A DNA stretch of 64,000 nt from Corydoras sp. C115 (lineage: Eukaryota; Chordata; Actinopteri; Siluriformes; Callichthyidae): the NCBI GenBank assembly GCA_019802505.1, contig JAFMOC010000086.1:861001-925000 (forward strand). The letters are read 5' to 3'. The position numbers and the translations under genes were made by a program. Position 1 is the stretch's first letter. Each line of letters opens with the position of its first letter. The notes under the pieces were generated by a model. It ran no database searches. It worked only from the letters and a program-made list of their open reading frames with translations, and was not told the DNA's origin. This document shows positions 45,584-61,072 of this stretch, piece after piece.

Positions 45584-46026
45584 GTCAGTCCGGCTTTTCT
45601 TTATTACTCCCACACGCGCTCCGACCTCGGGTTTGTTTCACGACAAATGGATGCGGCTGACTCCTCATCCGGCACTGAGCTTCGTGAACAGGTGCAAACC
45701 TCTGCTGGGTTTCCCCAAAAGAAAGTCAGATCGGCCTTTTTTACGGAGAACTCCAAGTCAAAACCACTTCAGTTATTTTTATGTGGCGCTTAAATTCATA
45801 ATTGTTCCAAAATCAAGGCTTCGCAGACAAGATGTTTCATTTGAAGTAAAAAAAAAAAGTTTTTTTGGTTTCACAATATACGGAAGATTTATAACATCTT
45901 GTTTCAAAAAGTGTATGTAAAAACATTTAATTCGCTGTTGGCGTAATACAATGGTATCTATCATTGCTTTTCCTTATCCAGTTTTAAAAATATTATTTAT
46001 ATGTATATACAAATTATATTATATTT

Positions 46027-46340
46027 GGTGGCATAGTGGTTAGCACGTTCACCTCTCAGTGGTGGGGATTCCTGGTTCGAATCCCAATCAGGGTGGAGTT
46101 TCCATGTTCTCACTGTGTCCGCCTGGCTTTCCCCTGGGTTCTCCGGTTTCCTCCCACAGACCAAAAACATGGATCAAGGTAAATTGAATGCTCCAAATAT
46201 CAATTGTCCCATATAGATTGTGTTTGTGTGAGTGAGTGTGTACCCAGCAAAATATTGGTGCCCTGTCTTGGGTGTATTTGCCCAGCGCCTGCCCCACGGC
46301 CCTAGTAGAGGATTAAGATGAAAATAATGGATTGATGGAT
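46027..46340 (+). mobile_element. SINE copy
   Basis: GGTGGCATAGTGGTTAGCAC, GGTTCGAATCCC (B box) and a GGATTGATGG tail. In PPM1L intron 1. Confidence 0.8.
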
Positions 46341-46364
46341 TATATTAAATTTCTTTATTATTGA

Positions 46365-46478
46365 CTGTGTGTGCCCAGCGATAGATTAGCTCTATGTCCT
46401 GGGTGTATTTGCCTAGCTCCTGCTCCACGGCCCTTGTAGAGGATTAAGTGGAAGATGATGGATGGATGGATAATATTA
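46365..46478 (+). repeat. Duplicated SINE 3' part
   Basis: TGTGCCCAGCGATAGATTAG to GGATGGATGGATAATATTA repeats the 3' third of the preceding SINE with its flanking TATTATATTTCTTTATTATT. Confidence 0.7.
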
Positions 46479-46527
46479 TATTTCTTTATTATTTATAATA
46501 TTCATATATGTTTTAAATTGATTTATT

Positions 46528-46852
46528 ATCTTTAATCTTAATTCTCTACTAGGGTCTTGGTGGGGTTCCCTTTCCCATCCAGGAGAGGTGGTTCGGGTGT
46601 TGGGCCGATACACCCAGGACAGGGCACCAAATTATTACTGGGCACACTCACTCACACACAAACACAATCTGTATGGGGAAATTTGGAGCATTCTGTTTAC
46701 CTTGAATCCATGTTTTATGAACTGTGGGAGGAAAGCGGAGAACCCGGAGGAAACCCACGCGGACACAAGGAGAACATAAAAACTCCACCCAGATTGGGAT
46801 TCAAACCAGCGCTGAGAGGTTAACATGCACCACTAAGACACTGTGCTGCCAC
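46528..46852 (-). mobile_element. SINE copy
   Basis: Reverse-strand, from TTAATTCTCTACTAGGGTC to the GACACTGTGCTGCC end. Moderately diverged. Confidence 0.75.
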
Positions 46853-48599
46853 ATTTTAAATTAAGTATGTTATGTATTTTACTCTGGTGTTTTTTTATTT
46901 TAAAATAATTATATCACGTTTGTAATGTAAATGTGTAGAATCATGATACACCCTTATTCTTTAGACTCCTTATTCACGACACCTTGTACATATGAGCTAA
47001 TCATTTCTTTCTTATGTCCACATAATGATGTGCTTTTTAATATATAATGATAAATGTACCTTAACCATTATCAGAAAGGCTGAGCTAGGCAACTCGGGTC
47101 AGATATTAAATTAGTGCTATATTAATCCAATTGCTGGAGTGAAGATGGCATGATGCAGTGCTGAGCTGGTGGGAGTGGGGCAATAGAAACAGTGGTGTTC
47201 AGTTTTTAAACCCTGTACATTGTTCATTGTAAGCACAACATGTATAACTGCTTATCTTCACATGGTTTGTGCGAATTGTCATTTAGCTGCTTAAGAGGGT
47301 CAACTTGGGTAAAACACCTTAAACATGATGAAGTCTTTATACATAGGTGTGCCTTTTTCATTTAATCAGCAGGACAAAAGCATTTGAAGAATTTATTTAA
47401 AAAATAATATTATCAATACATATGAATAATTAATACAGCCTAGCATTTATTGGGTAAGAGATGAGATGGATTAACCTTGGGTATGTTAATGTGTGTCTGT
47501 GAATTAAATATAATTATATCTTGAGGCAATTTCAGTATTTCCAGTTTTTCAACAGAACTGATGGAGGAAAAAGCCCATATAGACATAGGGAGAACATGCA
47601 AAATATTCACAGAAAGGACTCTGTGCTGCCAGAAAATTTAATCCCAGACACACCTCTCCTTATGTAACCCCGATGTCCCCAAGTTCAAAGACGTGCAAAG
47701 TTACTTAAATGAACCATTTGTTCTCAGAGGGAGCTGGTGGTGTCAGCTAGTCTGTAATATGTGGAGATGGATTTTTTTGGGGGGCTGACTTCTGTTTTTT
47801 CTGAAGTAATATTTGTTTTCTTTTTAAAAATCCTAATTAACGACATGCAAACTTTTTTATCTCTAATGGAAAAGTAATTACCATTCATCAGCTAATTAAC
47901 TATCTCAGGGAAATATTTTGTTAAGCCAACATATATTTTGTTTTACATGAACCAGGATTACATGACATTTTACAGACATTCATGTGTAAAAAGCAGTTCC
48001 TCTACCCTAAATGGGCAATTCACAGACATAATTGGTCATGTCAAATGAGTTATATTGGGGATCTTCGTAACTGCCAATGCTCTGGCTTCTTCAGACCACA
48101 GACAAGATGGTAGGAAGGGAATAAATTAATGTGTTCTATTTATTCTACTGTCTCTTTTTGAAATGTTGGAAAACACATTCTATATTTTGTGCATACCTAA
48201 GGAAGCATGTGGCAGTTGTGGTGTTTCTTGGACATCTCTAAACCTGATTTATGAACTGAATACCAGTAAACAAAGATATGCTCTCTTCAGATGTTAACAC
48301 AATTATTACAAAATATTAGATTTATATAAAAAATATATTGTTTCAAAATAAACCTACATTTTAAGTTTAGAGCAGCATTTCCCTGTTGAATCAATGGTCC
48401 TGTCATGGCAAATAATGCATGTCCCCCTGTCTGGCACTTTAAATGTTTTTACTGCTTTAACACACCCATTTAAATCCTATAATGGACTGTTAATAAGTTG
48501 ATTAGTTGGAGCATGTCAACAGTCTACAGGGCATGAGCCTCAGGACCAAAGAAACAGAGTATTATGGAATTTCATGTCAAACAAGTATCCTATTCTTAA
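46853..48599. other. PPM1L intron sequence, nothing recognised
   Basis: AT-rich. A short old SINE-like block (GAGGAAAAAGCCC, GGGAGAACATGC) lies near 47560-47610. Confidence 0.5.
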
Positions 48600-48800
48600 T
48601 TTTCCATGCTGCTTATCCTCATCAGGGTTAGGGGGGGCTGGTGTAATAGAGCCATAGTGCTAAATAGATGCAAGGTGAAAATAATCTTGCACATGATATC
48701 TGTTTACACGTAAGGGAAATTTCACGTCATTTTTAGACTGTGGAAGGAAACAAGCTTCCCACACAGACATGAGGAGAACATGCAAACTCAACAGAAACCC
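48600..48800 (-). mobile_element. Old SINE relative
   Basis: GCTGCTTATCCTCATCAGGG, TTTTAGACTGTGGAAGGAA and GAGGAGAACATGCAAACTC are the layout of an older fish SINE related to the main family. Confidence 0.5.
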
Positions 48801-51094
<2,294 letters not shown>

Positions 51095-51497
51095 TATACT
51101 TTATGCATAAAAGATGTTTTGCTCGTTCTTTTTTGCTAGACTAAGAACACCATCAGCGCTGTCACTGTCATAAATTGACAAATTAGCTTTTAGTAAACCC
51201 ACATGCCCAACACAGGAGCTGCACTTATCATGACTTTTATCTGATGTCTGTGTATGTGTTTGGCTTGTTCTTATTTAATGATTAATTGTGTTTGTATATT
51301 GGTCAATTATCATTATTGTTTCTTTTAGCTGCTTTGTTTTGTATTAGATTTATTCTGATTTCTTCCATTAACTTGCTTAAATGTGACTTCCAAATGATGG
51401 AATGGTCCTAGAATTGTTGATCCACATGCATAGATGTTGTGGCAGCACACCTTTTCTACCATTTATCCCCATTTTCTTTTTCTTTTTTTTTTTTAAC

Positions 51498-51851
51498 CTA
51501 AACACATCTGATTAGATAGACTTCGTGTTCTGGATTAAACACCTGAGCTGGTAACTCTACTGGTACTTCATCTAGCATTGGAGGATGTGTTTGGATATTA
51601 ACAGATTTTTGCTGATGGTACGGATGAAGACTAAATCTAGCAAAGGCAGCTGGTTTGGGCTGATTGATGCCACCCATGAGCATGTACGAATCAACAATGA
51701 AAGCTCCATGCAGAAGTGCTCTCCATGCCAGTGTAGTTGTCAAGGTTTTAAATTTTCCCTGCTCTAGCCAACGGTGACAGTTTGGGCCCTTGTTTATTTT
51801 TGTTTGAACTATGCGGAACATTTGCCAGAAAGTGGCTTTTTTAAAAGGCAT
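51498..51851 (-). other. Unrecognised 117-codon open frame, antisense in PPM1L intron
   Basis: Starts MPFKKATFWQMFRIVQ and ends HEVYLIRCV. It is not low-complexity and resembles none of the repeat families in this window, but I recognise no domain. It could be a chance frame, a decayed transposon or a conserved non-coding block. Confidence 0.2.
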
Positions 51852-52106
51852 GTATGTGTCTGTGTGTGTGAAGAATCAGTTGAGAGATGCAGAACAACCT
51901 CAGGCTATGGTAAAATTGGGTACACTGTTTAGTTAGTGTGTATGAACTCATGTGGGTGTATTTTTCAGGAGCTTGTCTATCCCGTGCTCTTTTAATAATA
52001 TAAAACCTACTTGTTCTTCTAGGGAAAATATAGCAGTAACAGCATAGGGGTTAACATGTTTGTTAACCTTGCCTATGCCAATTAAGCTTTGTATGTTAAA
52101 ATAAAT

Positions 52107-52460
52107 TGTTCATTCATTATCTTCCGCTTTATCCTATATTAGGGTCGCGGGGGGGTTCCCCATGCCCATCCAGGGGAGAACGTATCGGGCGCTGGGCAGA
52201 TGCACCCAAGACAGGGCGCCAATCTATCCCTGGGCACACACTGACACACACAGACACGCACACAAACACATTCTACATGGGGCAATTTGGAGAACTCCAT
52301 TGACTTGATCCATGTTTTTGGACTGTGGGAGGAAACCAGAGAACCCGGAGGAAACCCACGCGGACACGGGGAGAACATGGAAACTCCACCCAGATGGGGA
52401 TTCGGGAATCCCTAGCGCTGAGAGGCGAACGTGCTAACCACTAAGCCACAGTGCCGCCCT
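52107..52460 (-). mobile_element. SINE copy with 12-bp TSD
   Basis: Reverse-strand near-consensus copy ending CCACAGTGCCGCC. The B box region is damaged (CGAACCGG deleted to GGATTCGGGAATCCC). GTTAAAATAAAT is repeated at 52095-52106 and 52461-52472. Confidence 0.9.
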
Positions 52461-52689
52461 GTTAAAATAAATCCCCCTATCAATATCCATGTATTCGTCC
52501 ACTCCGTATCTGTGCACTGCCTTCCTATAAATTACTTATGTGACACTTAAAATACCCTTATAGAGATCAGGTTGTTGATTGGCTAAATAAGTGTTTGTCC
52601 TATTTTCTTTTGATTAACTCTCAATTGCTGTACTGAGACAAGACTCAAATCTGAAGTAAAAAGAGGGAGAGGTCCTCTGTCTTCTTGTT

Positions 52690-53060
52690 TTCATGCACAT
52701 GACTTTAACTTTCTCTTTCCATGGGTTTCTGACATCTGCTCTCCAAGAAGAACTGAAGAAAGTCCCATCTGGTTCCTCGTACACTCACATCAGTAACAGA
52801 AGGTACAGAAAGGACTCTGCCGCTGCCATCCTCCACTTGCTCCACCCTCTTCATGTCTCTTTTCTTCCAGACAATATAGAGCTGTACGCCGGGGCTGTGC
52901 CATCCCTTCTGGAAAATGTCCCAGTGATGATGGCATTGGGGGGTGGGTGGATCCGACGCACAGATCAGGGAATTTGATTACTGCACCTGAGGCGGCTCCG
53001 TCTGATGACTGTGCCTTTATATGTGGGCATGGCACTTGACTTATTGACCCCACCAAGCTA
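52690..53060. other. GC-richer unique segment in PPM1L intron
   Basis: Open frames exist on both strands (52693-52977 plus, 52790-53056 minus), but neither shows a domain or a splice fit to PPM1L. Base composition differs from the surrounding AT-rich intron. A conserved non-coding element or an exon of an unknown transcript are possible. Confidence 0.25.
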
Positions 53061-54499
53061 TGGCAAAGCTAAAGCATCAAAATGTAATTTGTCCCAGTGC
53101 TGGGCAGAGTAAACCGTATTTATTAATAAAGAAGTGCCCACACCTTCATTTATCACACTCCAGGATACACATTACTACAGAACAGTCGGGCACCAATTCG
53201 GGATAATCACCATGCCTCTCTACAATCCCCTCTTTACTAATATGCATGCTCATATTACCTAAATTAGTTATTACACTATTTATGTCTTTCTTTTTAAGGT
53301 TAACTTCACTTAAATTTCAACTGATTTTTTAAACCTATCTCAAAACCTATTCTTGAAACACATATGGTCACCCAATAAGTAATTTTTAAGTCATTTGTGT
53401 ACCAAAGTGTCATGTGTTTGTGTGCGTGTGTCTGTGTGTGGATAGGTCTTAGATGTGTGGATAATGCACACACAAAAACAAAAGATCATGGTGGCAATTA
53501 TCACTTATATGGGCACTGAATATTTACACAATTTTAACCCTACTTTTTGCACAGATGGAGTGGCATACTGGCACAGTAAACATACTTCAAAACCTTTTCT
53601 AGATATTTAAGAATGTCTTTGTATACCATCTTTTAAAACTAAGGCACTTTACCTATAAAAATATAATGCATGTAACTGACATTAGAATAGAATAGAATAG
53701 AATTTTATTGTACATTAAATTTACATTAAATGGAAAATTGTCTTTGGCAGTCTGGCAGACAAATACATGTACAATACAATATAGATAGATTGCATAAACA
53801 CAATCAAAATAACTAGATAAAAACAAAAAAAACACAGAGTATATAGATTTATATTTTTACAGTATTAATTTTATAATGTATTATGAAAGCCTACTTCTAT
53901 TACACACTATTTCTATAACAGTACTTGGGAGATAAATTTTGGTCCCCCTGTGTAATGACTAAATGCACCATTTGCATATAAATCATGTCATTTACATGGC
54001 AGGCTAATGATAAGTAGGAAGAAAGAAAATGAGATCAAATTGCAATTAATGGTGCCTCTGTGTTTGTGATGTGCTTTAATTCTTGTCAGGTGCAATAATA
54101 AAAGACTGAAAGGTTCTATGGCCACCATTTAAAGATCCATTTTTGTGTTTTTTTTTTTTTTATTTATTTATTTATTTATTTATTTTTTCTTCTGACCATG
54201 TTCCGAGTGGTTATATATGCTATAGAGGCTATAAACTTTGTAATGTTGCACACAGCAGATGCAAATGTGTTAAGATCTTAAAAACTTGAAATTGTCCATG
54301 CTTTACTACAAAATACTGGTAATGTAATTTTTTTTCATTCTTCAGTCTCAGTGTGCTTTGTCAACTTTTCTCTTTGACCTAAGTAATCAATGTGATTTCT
54401 GTATAGCTGGGGCCTGTTAATCTGTTACCAATACAAATGAAAATTGGGATAATTTCTCAAATTAATCATATATTTGCCTGCCAAACATATCTGTGAAAG
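53061..54499. other. PPM1L intron sequence
   Basis: A short (GAATA)n near 53686-53702 and a (TTTA)n near 54160-54182 were seen. No gene. Confidence 0.5.
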
Positions 54500-55293
54500 C
54501 CCATCATCTGAAATTAAATTTGGAAAAGATGGAGCTACTACTCATTCCAGCAAAATTTTCAATTAATAATGAAGTGAGCTTCCGATGTCAGCAGCTTCAA
54601 AATCTACTCAGTCCATAACCTTGTTTTCACAATTAACTTAAATTATCTGATCTGTTTTGGTCACCCATTAATCCAAGTTTTTTTCTGTACAACATCAGGA
54701 AGATCAGATCTTTCTTGAATGAACCTGGCTATCTAAGGCTACTCATCCTATGCCGGCTAGACTGTTCTAATTCATTGTTTGTCAGTCTGATCTAAAACTC
54801 AGTAACTCAACAGTGAACACATCACTCCTCCACTATTCTCTTTTCATTGGCTCCCTATAGCTGCTCGCATTCAGTACAAGACAGTGACTCTGGTCTACAA
54901 GCCAATCACTAGATCTGCTCCCTCTTATCTTAATTCTATTTTTCTATAAAATATCCTGACTCACTGCTCCCTAGTGATAAATGGTGCCTGATGCTTTAAC
55001 CTCATCATGCTGCTAATTCTTACTACTTACCACTTCTGAATGTTTGAATAATCTTCCAAACTGTTTATAATGCTGAAACATTCATCATTTTCAAGAAAAT
55101 GCTTAAATCCTCTCTTTCAGAAGCACTTGATATAAAAAAAAAATTGGGAAAAACTAAGCATTAAAACCAATTGGCTAATGATCAGGCATAATAATATTAC
55201 AGTGTAGCTGGTACCTTCTTAAATAATGACTTGTGGTGTTCTCTTATTTGTAAGTCACTTTGGCTCAAAGCATGTGCTAAATGTAAATGGATA
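54500..55293 (+). mobile_element. L2-type LINE 3' end
   Basis: Broken frames read LEKMELLLIP, RKIRSFLNEPGYLRLLILCR, WLPIAARIQYKTVTLVYKPI and end with TTTGTAAGTCACTTTGGCTC and GCTAAATGTAAATGG. Inactive. Confidence 0.8.
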
Positions 55294-55539
55294 ACATGAT
55301 TGAGCACATCAGTAGCTAATTTTTAACAGTATTGGTTAGAGAAACCATACAATCAGGTGTGATTGAATACTCTCCACTTTACTTATTGGAATGTGAAAGG
55401 AAACGTGTGGAAGGAAACTATAATCCCTAAAGGAAACCCATGCCGACATGTGGAGAACTTTTATTTGCCTCAACCTGGAATCAAACTTGGGACCTTATTA
55501 ACTGATTACTTTCTATCGTGCCATTTCTGATTCAACATT

Positions 55540-55668
55540 CATTCATTCATTATCTTCCGCTTTATCCTATATTAGAGTCGCGGGGGGCTCCCCATGCCCA
55601 TCCACGGGAGAACGTTTCGGGCGCTGGACAGATTCACCCAGGACAGGACGCCGATATATCACTGGGCA
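55540..55668 (-). mobile_element. SINE copy, 5'-truncated with 12-bp TSD
   Basis: Reverse-strand: the tail end is intact, but the copy stops at the ACTGGGCA block, lacking its tRNA-like head. TGATTCAACATT is repeated at 55528-55539 and 55669-55680. Confidence 0.85.
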
Positions 55669-55776
55669 TGATTCAACATTTCTTTGCTATTTTTGCTTTT
55701 TTTATGTATATTTACATATTCACATGTAAATATACACAAGTTTCTATTAAAGTATCAGTGTTCTGGTAGTAGTGGT

Positions 55777-55777
<1 letters not shown>

Positions 55778-55812
<35 letters not shown>
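55778..55812. repeat. Poly-T run
   Basis: About 35 consecutive T. Confidence 0.9.
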
Positions 55813-55816
<4 letters not shown>

Positions 55817-58549
55817 ATGCAGCTGTGTCTTTTCATTCTTTCAATGCTGTTCTGCCATTACATGGTGAATAAGCTGAAACCGGATCGCAAAGAGCTGATG
55901 GAAAGCAAATATGGAAAGCTGACTATTTAAATTCACCCAGTATTGCTCGTTTCAGTTGGTGGTTGAGCATCTGCCAACAGACATATCATCATGTAGATAA
56001 ACAGTAGATAGAGTGGTATAAAATAAATTTGTATGAAGTATAAAGAAGTGCAAATTAGTTCTTAGGAGTTAGGTGTTACCATCTGCTAGTCTATCAGAGA
56101 AATCTTGATGTCTGTATAATGATGCAGTTGTTGACCATAATTATATATTTTCTTGGAGAGTTGAGCTTGTTTATTCGTTTTACTGAAAAAAATGTTATTT
56201 CAGAAAATTCACGGTTGGAACTTTTAATAAGCCCAAGAGAAACTTGGGAGTTAGTCATCATTGTGTACCTGATGCCCTTAAGCCAATGTGCTTTGTTTGC
56301 ACTTGGCTTGGTGAACAGACCAGTTTGTACTTTGTTTTTAAAATGGTATATTCACTAAACTGTATGTGTTATAACTTGTCAGAACCATATTCTAATCACA
56401 GGACTGTGTCTATAAAGTTGTTGGACTATTTTGTTGCTTGACAAAAGGTAAAAGGTCAGGGGCTTTTTGTGCAAGTGCTAGCTTGCTAGAGTGGAAACAT
56501 AAGCACAAGTCATGCATGTGGCAGATGATGAATGGTACAGATTGTGCTCAATTGATTAGTTCCACCGACCTGGCTCCAGAATGGGAGGACAAGGTTGTGC
56601 TGACCTGCGGGCTAATGGTGCATTACAGTGCTCTAGAACCTGCTGTGCTTTACTCCGCCTTCTCTCATCTTCTTTTTTTTATTTTTTATTTTTTAAAAGC
56701 CATGCTTTCTTTCTGTCTCTATTTTATTCCCCCTGTGAGTCAGATTAAAGGAAGAGTGCTAACCCCCAGTGAATAAAATGGACATAATGCATCTTGTAAT
56801 ATTGCAAATTGGACTGTTGATAATGGCTGTAATCAATTTTTCTTTTTCTGAAAAGATTTTCTCCCCGATTCTTTCGTATTCCATATCTATGCATTAGCAC
56901 CCCAGTGCTGTCTGGGTTCAAAGGATCTGTGCCACCTCACCTACCTCTATTACACCAACCCTATGGCAAAGAAGAGCCACAAATCCAGCCTCTTGATCCC
57001 CTCCACCTCCATGCCTCATGTAGGGATAATTAATCCTTCATTTTATAAAATTTTTAATACAAGTTTTTAATTACCTATTGGGGAGGCATATACCAAAGCA
57101 ATGAATATAAAGGCATGGTTATGCATGAGAATGTTTATCCTTTACATTTTTTTGCCATCCCATAGCATTTTTTTTACTAGTCTGCAGCTAGACATTAAAA
57201 TACTTTTTTTTTTTAAAGTTTCCAAGCACTTATTTATAAGTCCCTCAAATCACTGTTCTAAATACTACTATTGTCTTTATAACAGTCCATTCTGACATTC
57301 TTATAATAAAAGAAAGAACCTGTTAAGATAATGCGTCAATGTGTTGCTTTAGCACAGCGCCGTGTTAAAAGTACAGCTGTGAAACTGTATAACACCTTAA
57401 AAAAGCAAACTAAGGAAAGATACCAGGCTAAAGAAAACGGTTGCAATTACGCTGTCTTGGAGAACAAAATCACACCTCTGTTCTCTTTTTAAAGCTCTGA
57501 AGAGATAAGCCAAATAAGCCATAGTGTTTATTTCAAAAACATGCACACATTCCTCTCACCCACACTTCGTTTGTCAAAGACCATCTCAAAGCAGGGATGA
57601 TTCAGTAGTAGCTGCCAGACAAGATAAACACTACAGGAGAAAAATGCTTTAGATTTTTCTCAGGTTTTTTTTCTTTAACTGGACATTGAATACCTTTACC
57701 TTGGTTTATCATTACTACACAAAGCTGGCTATTATATTAACAAAGCTTTATGTATGTGAGGCTGGAACTCAATTGAAATGAGTCTGTACAGAACAATTTT
57801 AATTGTGCTCTTTTAGAAATAAATATGAATTTCTTAATGTTGTTTAAATAAATACCCATATTACTGTGCTAGTTTATGGTCATAGTTCATATACAGAGCT
57901 GAAATTATAATATATAAATAAACATCAACAATGTACCTTTTCTTCCTGCAAACAAGCATGCTCTGTCTGCTGTTTACAGACTTGTGTGTGTGTCTGTCAG
58001 CGAGAGAGAGAGCAAGCGAGAGTGAGCACAGAAATGGGAGAATGTTGTGAAAAACAAATTAGATAAATGTGTTCTGCTGTACTGTGCTGATTAAATTCTC
58101 TAGAGTGTATATAATTCAGTGTGTCAGTTTTATGGGATGGCACAGTGTCTTGATGTGAGTTATAGATGTATGAATGTGTGGATATGTGGCTATAAGAGTT
58201 ACATAAATTCATATTCTGCTTATTTGTGTGAAAAAGCATTACACATGGCACTTGTGGCTCCGATTCACCTGAAAACATGTTTATTCTACAGAGTGAGGCA
58301 TCACTTTTCTCGTAGTCAGCACTCCTATCACTTCTCCGCCCACTGCTTTTTGAAGGCCTTAGGCTGTAACGGGCCTACTCATTTGCTCACGAAGCTTCCT
58401 AAAAAGATATTTTTGTCAATTTAACCTATTGGGGGAAAAAATGTTCTCTGGCAAGGACCTGGTAAATTTTTATTTATTTATTTATTTTTTATTTATTAAA
58501 AAAAAAAAAAAAAGTAAAAACTTTTCTTTAGAAAGTCAATAAAAGCTGG
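55813..58549. other. PPM1L intron sequence
   Basis: Mostly AT-rich unique sequence; 56440-56680 and 56890-57010 are locally GC-richer. No domain-bearing frame and no PPM1L exon 2 were recognised. Confidence 0.45.
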
Positions 58550-58599
58550 ATTTTGACCATCGGTGCCCTAACTACTAAAAGACAACTATGTTCTACCAG

Positions 58600-58895
58600 G
58601 TTATTTGAACAGCCTTCTTCTCTACTGCTGTCCCACAAGCATTTGAAATTCGGGAAGTTGCGTTTCCCCTTTATGAGAATTTGTTACCACTGGTGTTTTA
58701 TAAGGTGCACCAATGCAAAATGGTGGAACGATCTTCCCTACTCTGTCCGTAAGGCGGAGGCACTTAGCATCATTAAGAAACAATTCAAAACACGTCTCTT
58801 CCACAAACACCTGATCAGGTTTGATAATTCTACAGTGTGCTGCTTGTGCTGTCGCTTTAGATTAAAGTGTCTGCTAAATGACTAAATGTAAATGT
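58600..58895 (+). mobile_element. L2-type LINE 3' fragment
   Basis: Reads KWWNDLPYSVRKAEALSIIK then KQFKTRLFHKHL, the last coding block of L2-type LINEs, and ends GTCTGCTAAATGACTAAATG. Confidence 0.85.
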
Positions 58896-59227
58896 TATAA
58901 AGCTAACCATCAACATGCCAATAAAGTTATTCTTAGGTTAATAAAGAACACTGAAGTTATTCCATTACAAAGTTGTTGTATTTATAGTCATGGTCATGGG
59001 GACACTGTAATGTGGCTCCTACCTGATCATTCTATAAAACCCTGCCACTGGGTTAGGGAAGATGTGTGACAAATTACTAACAGCTTAAGTGAAGATGTTA
59101 CAAGACTGCTGTATCTATCTTTACAGCAGTTGATGAAGCAGTGATTGGAGTTCTGACAGAATAGTACCAAACTGCGAGAAAGTAATGTTTCACTCTGTAG
59201 ATAAATTAAAGCCACAAGTTCTGTCTA

Positions 59228-59571
59228 GGCGGCACGGTGGCTTAGTGGTCAGCACGTTCGCCTCCCAGCGCTAGGGATTCCCGGTTCGAATCCCCATCTG
59301 GGTGGAGTTTCCATGTTCTCCCCGTGTCTGCGTGGGTTTCCTCCAGGTTCTCCGGTTTCCTCCCACAGTCCAAAAACATGGATCAAGTCAATTGAATTCT
59401 CAAAATTGCCCCATATAGAGTGTCTGTGTGAGTGAGTGTGTGCCCAGCGATGGATTGGCGTCCTGTCCTGGGTCTATCTGCCCTGCGCCTGAGACGTTCT
59501 CCCCTGGATGGGCACGGGGAACCCCACAGCGACCCTAATAGAGGATAAAGCGGGAGATAATGAATGAATGA
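59228..59571 (+). mobile_element. SINE reference copy, full length with 12-bp TSD
   Basis: 344 bases, close to consensus: GGCGGCACGGTGGCTTAG start, A-box region TGGTCAGCACG, B box GGTTCGAATCC, TAATGAATGAATG tail. AAGTTCTGTCTA is repeated at 59216-59227 and 59572-59583. Its promoter boxes are intact. Confidence 0.95.
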
Positions 59572-59767
59572 AAGTTCTGTCTATAATGTTATTTTATATA
59601 AATGAGCATGACATGAGTTTCGTGACATGACATTTATATATATATAACAGGCACTGTGCCATCCCAGATAATTATCATATTAAAATAAAATGTAGAAGAA
59701 CTTCTTGATACTTAAAAAAAAAAAAAGTAAGTAGCAGTGGCCAAAACTTTGTGTATTAACATTTGAC

Positions 59768-59799
59768 ATAACATTTGGTCATTTAGCAGACACCAAAGC

Positions 59800-59875
<76 letters not shown>

Positions 59876-60030
59876 CTTGGTTGTGGTCAGGTCACAGTGT
59901 TTACAATACAGCAACACTGGAGCAATGGGGTTAAGTGTCTTGCTCAAGGATGACATTGGTAACTTTGGTGAACCTGAGATTTGAACCAACAACTTTCAGA
60001 TGGATAACCATACACCCTAACCACTAAGAT
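59768..60030 (-). mobile_element. Second SINE family copy split by (AT)n
   Basis: Reverse strand: TTTGGTCATTTAGCAGACAC, then an (AT)n tract at 59803-59870, then GAGATTTGAACC (B box) and CCCTAACCACTAAG. The microsatellite expanded inside the SINE. Confidence 0.75.
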
Positions 60031-60758
60031 GTAACTTAAAAGATCAATAACTTGAATGATAAAGGCCCATTTCAAAACAAATTAATTTCTGTGCTCTTCC
60101 TGTTAACTCTGTCACATGATCATTTATGTGGAATGCAAACACTACCACATGCCATCTGCTGTAAATATTAACATTAAGTGCACAACACAAACTCTTTTTA
60201 GTCTTTCTAATTTTGAGAGTGTTCAGTGGTGTATTTACAGCACTGTGTTTGGACAGACTTAAGGCAAATCTCCCTTAAACAAGCTTTGGTAAAGAGAAAA
60301 ATAAAAAAAATTATAATATTTAGGAATATCCTGAGAGGACCAATGTTTTGTGAATAACAAGTAGTAACTATTATAAGAAGTAATTGATTTATATACAAAC
60401 TCCCAGTTTGACATATCAGGTGACATTTTAAGTTTAGCAATTAATCATAATGACAAGTTTAGTACAGTATTGTGATGATGACACAAGGAATTAGTGATGT
60501 CATTTTTGTACAATTGTGGCATTGTTGTGAGTGTCAAAGAAACCCGTGGAGGCAACAGCTTGAAAGAACCACATAATTAATTGTTATGACATTTTAGTTT
60601 GAAACAGAAAATTCTGCCCAAAAATAAAATAAATCATGTAGATACCAAAGCTCTTGATTGTGTAATAATAGCAACAATATATAGCAAAGGACACTTCAAT
60701 CAGCTTAAAATTGTATTGATGCAATTTGTAAATTTAAGAATAATTAAACTAGAGTAGA

Positions 60759-61072
60759 GTGTCACGGTCGCTTAATGGTTAACACGTTCTCCTCTCCATT
60801 CTGGGTATTCCAGGTTTGAATCCCAATCTGGGTGGAGTTTCCATGTTCTCCTTGTTTGTTTTCTTCCACAGTCCAAAAACATGTATTCAAGATAAATTGA
60901 ATGCCCTAAATTGCCCTTTGTGGAGTATGTGTGAGTGTGACCAGTGATAGATTGGTGACCTGTCCTGGGTGTATCTGCTCGGCGCCCGAAACATTCTCCC
61001 CTGGATGGGCATGGGCCCCACCCTCGCCCGTGACCCTACTAGAAGATTAAGCGGAAGATAATAAATTAATGA
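60759..61072 (+). mobile_element. SINE copy, diverged
   Basis: GTGTCACGGTCGCTTAATGG, GGTTTGAATCCC, CCCCTGGATGGGCATGGG and GCGGAAGATAATAAATTAAT blocks. Confidence 0.8.

Noticed and set aside
45269..45613. Minus-strand open frame of 114 residues opposite PPM1L
   Set aside because: It is an antisense shadow of a GC-rich coding exon.
45584..45793. Extension of the PPM1L frame to 201 residues
   Set aside because: Beyond GAG|GTCAGT the residues no longer match PP2C and the expected ETAAEY-type continuation is absent; this is intron read-through.
59228..59300. tRNA-gene-like A and B boxes
   Set aside because: They belong to SINE heads; no complete cloverleaf with a paired acceptor stem was seen, so no tRNA gene is called.
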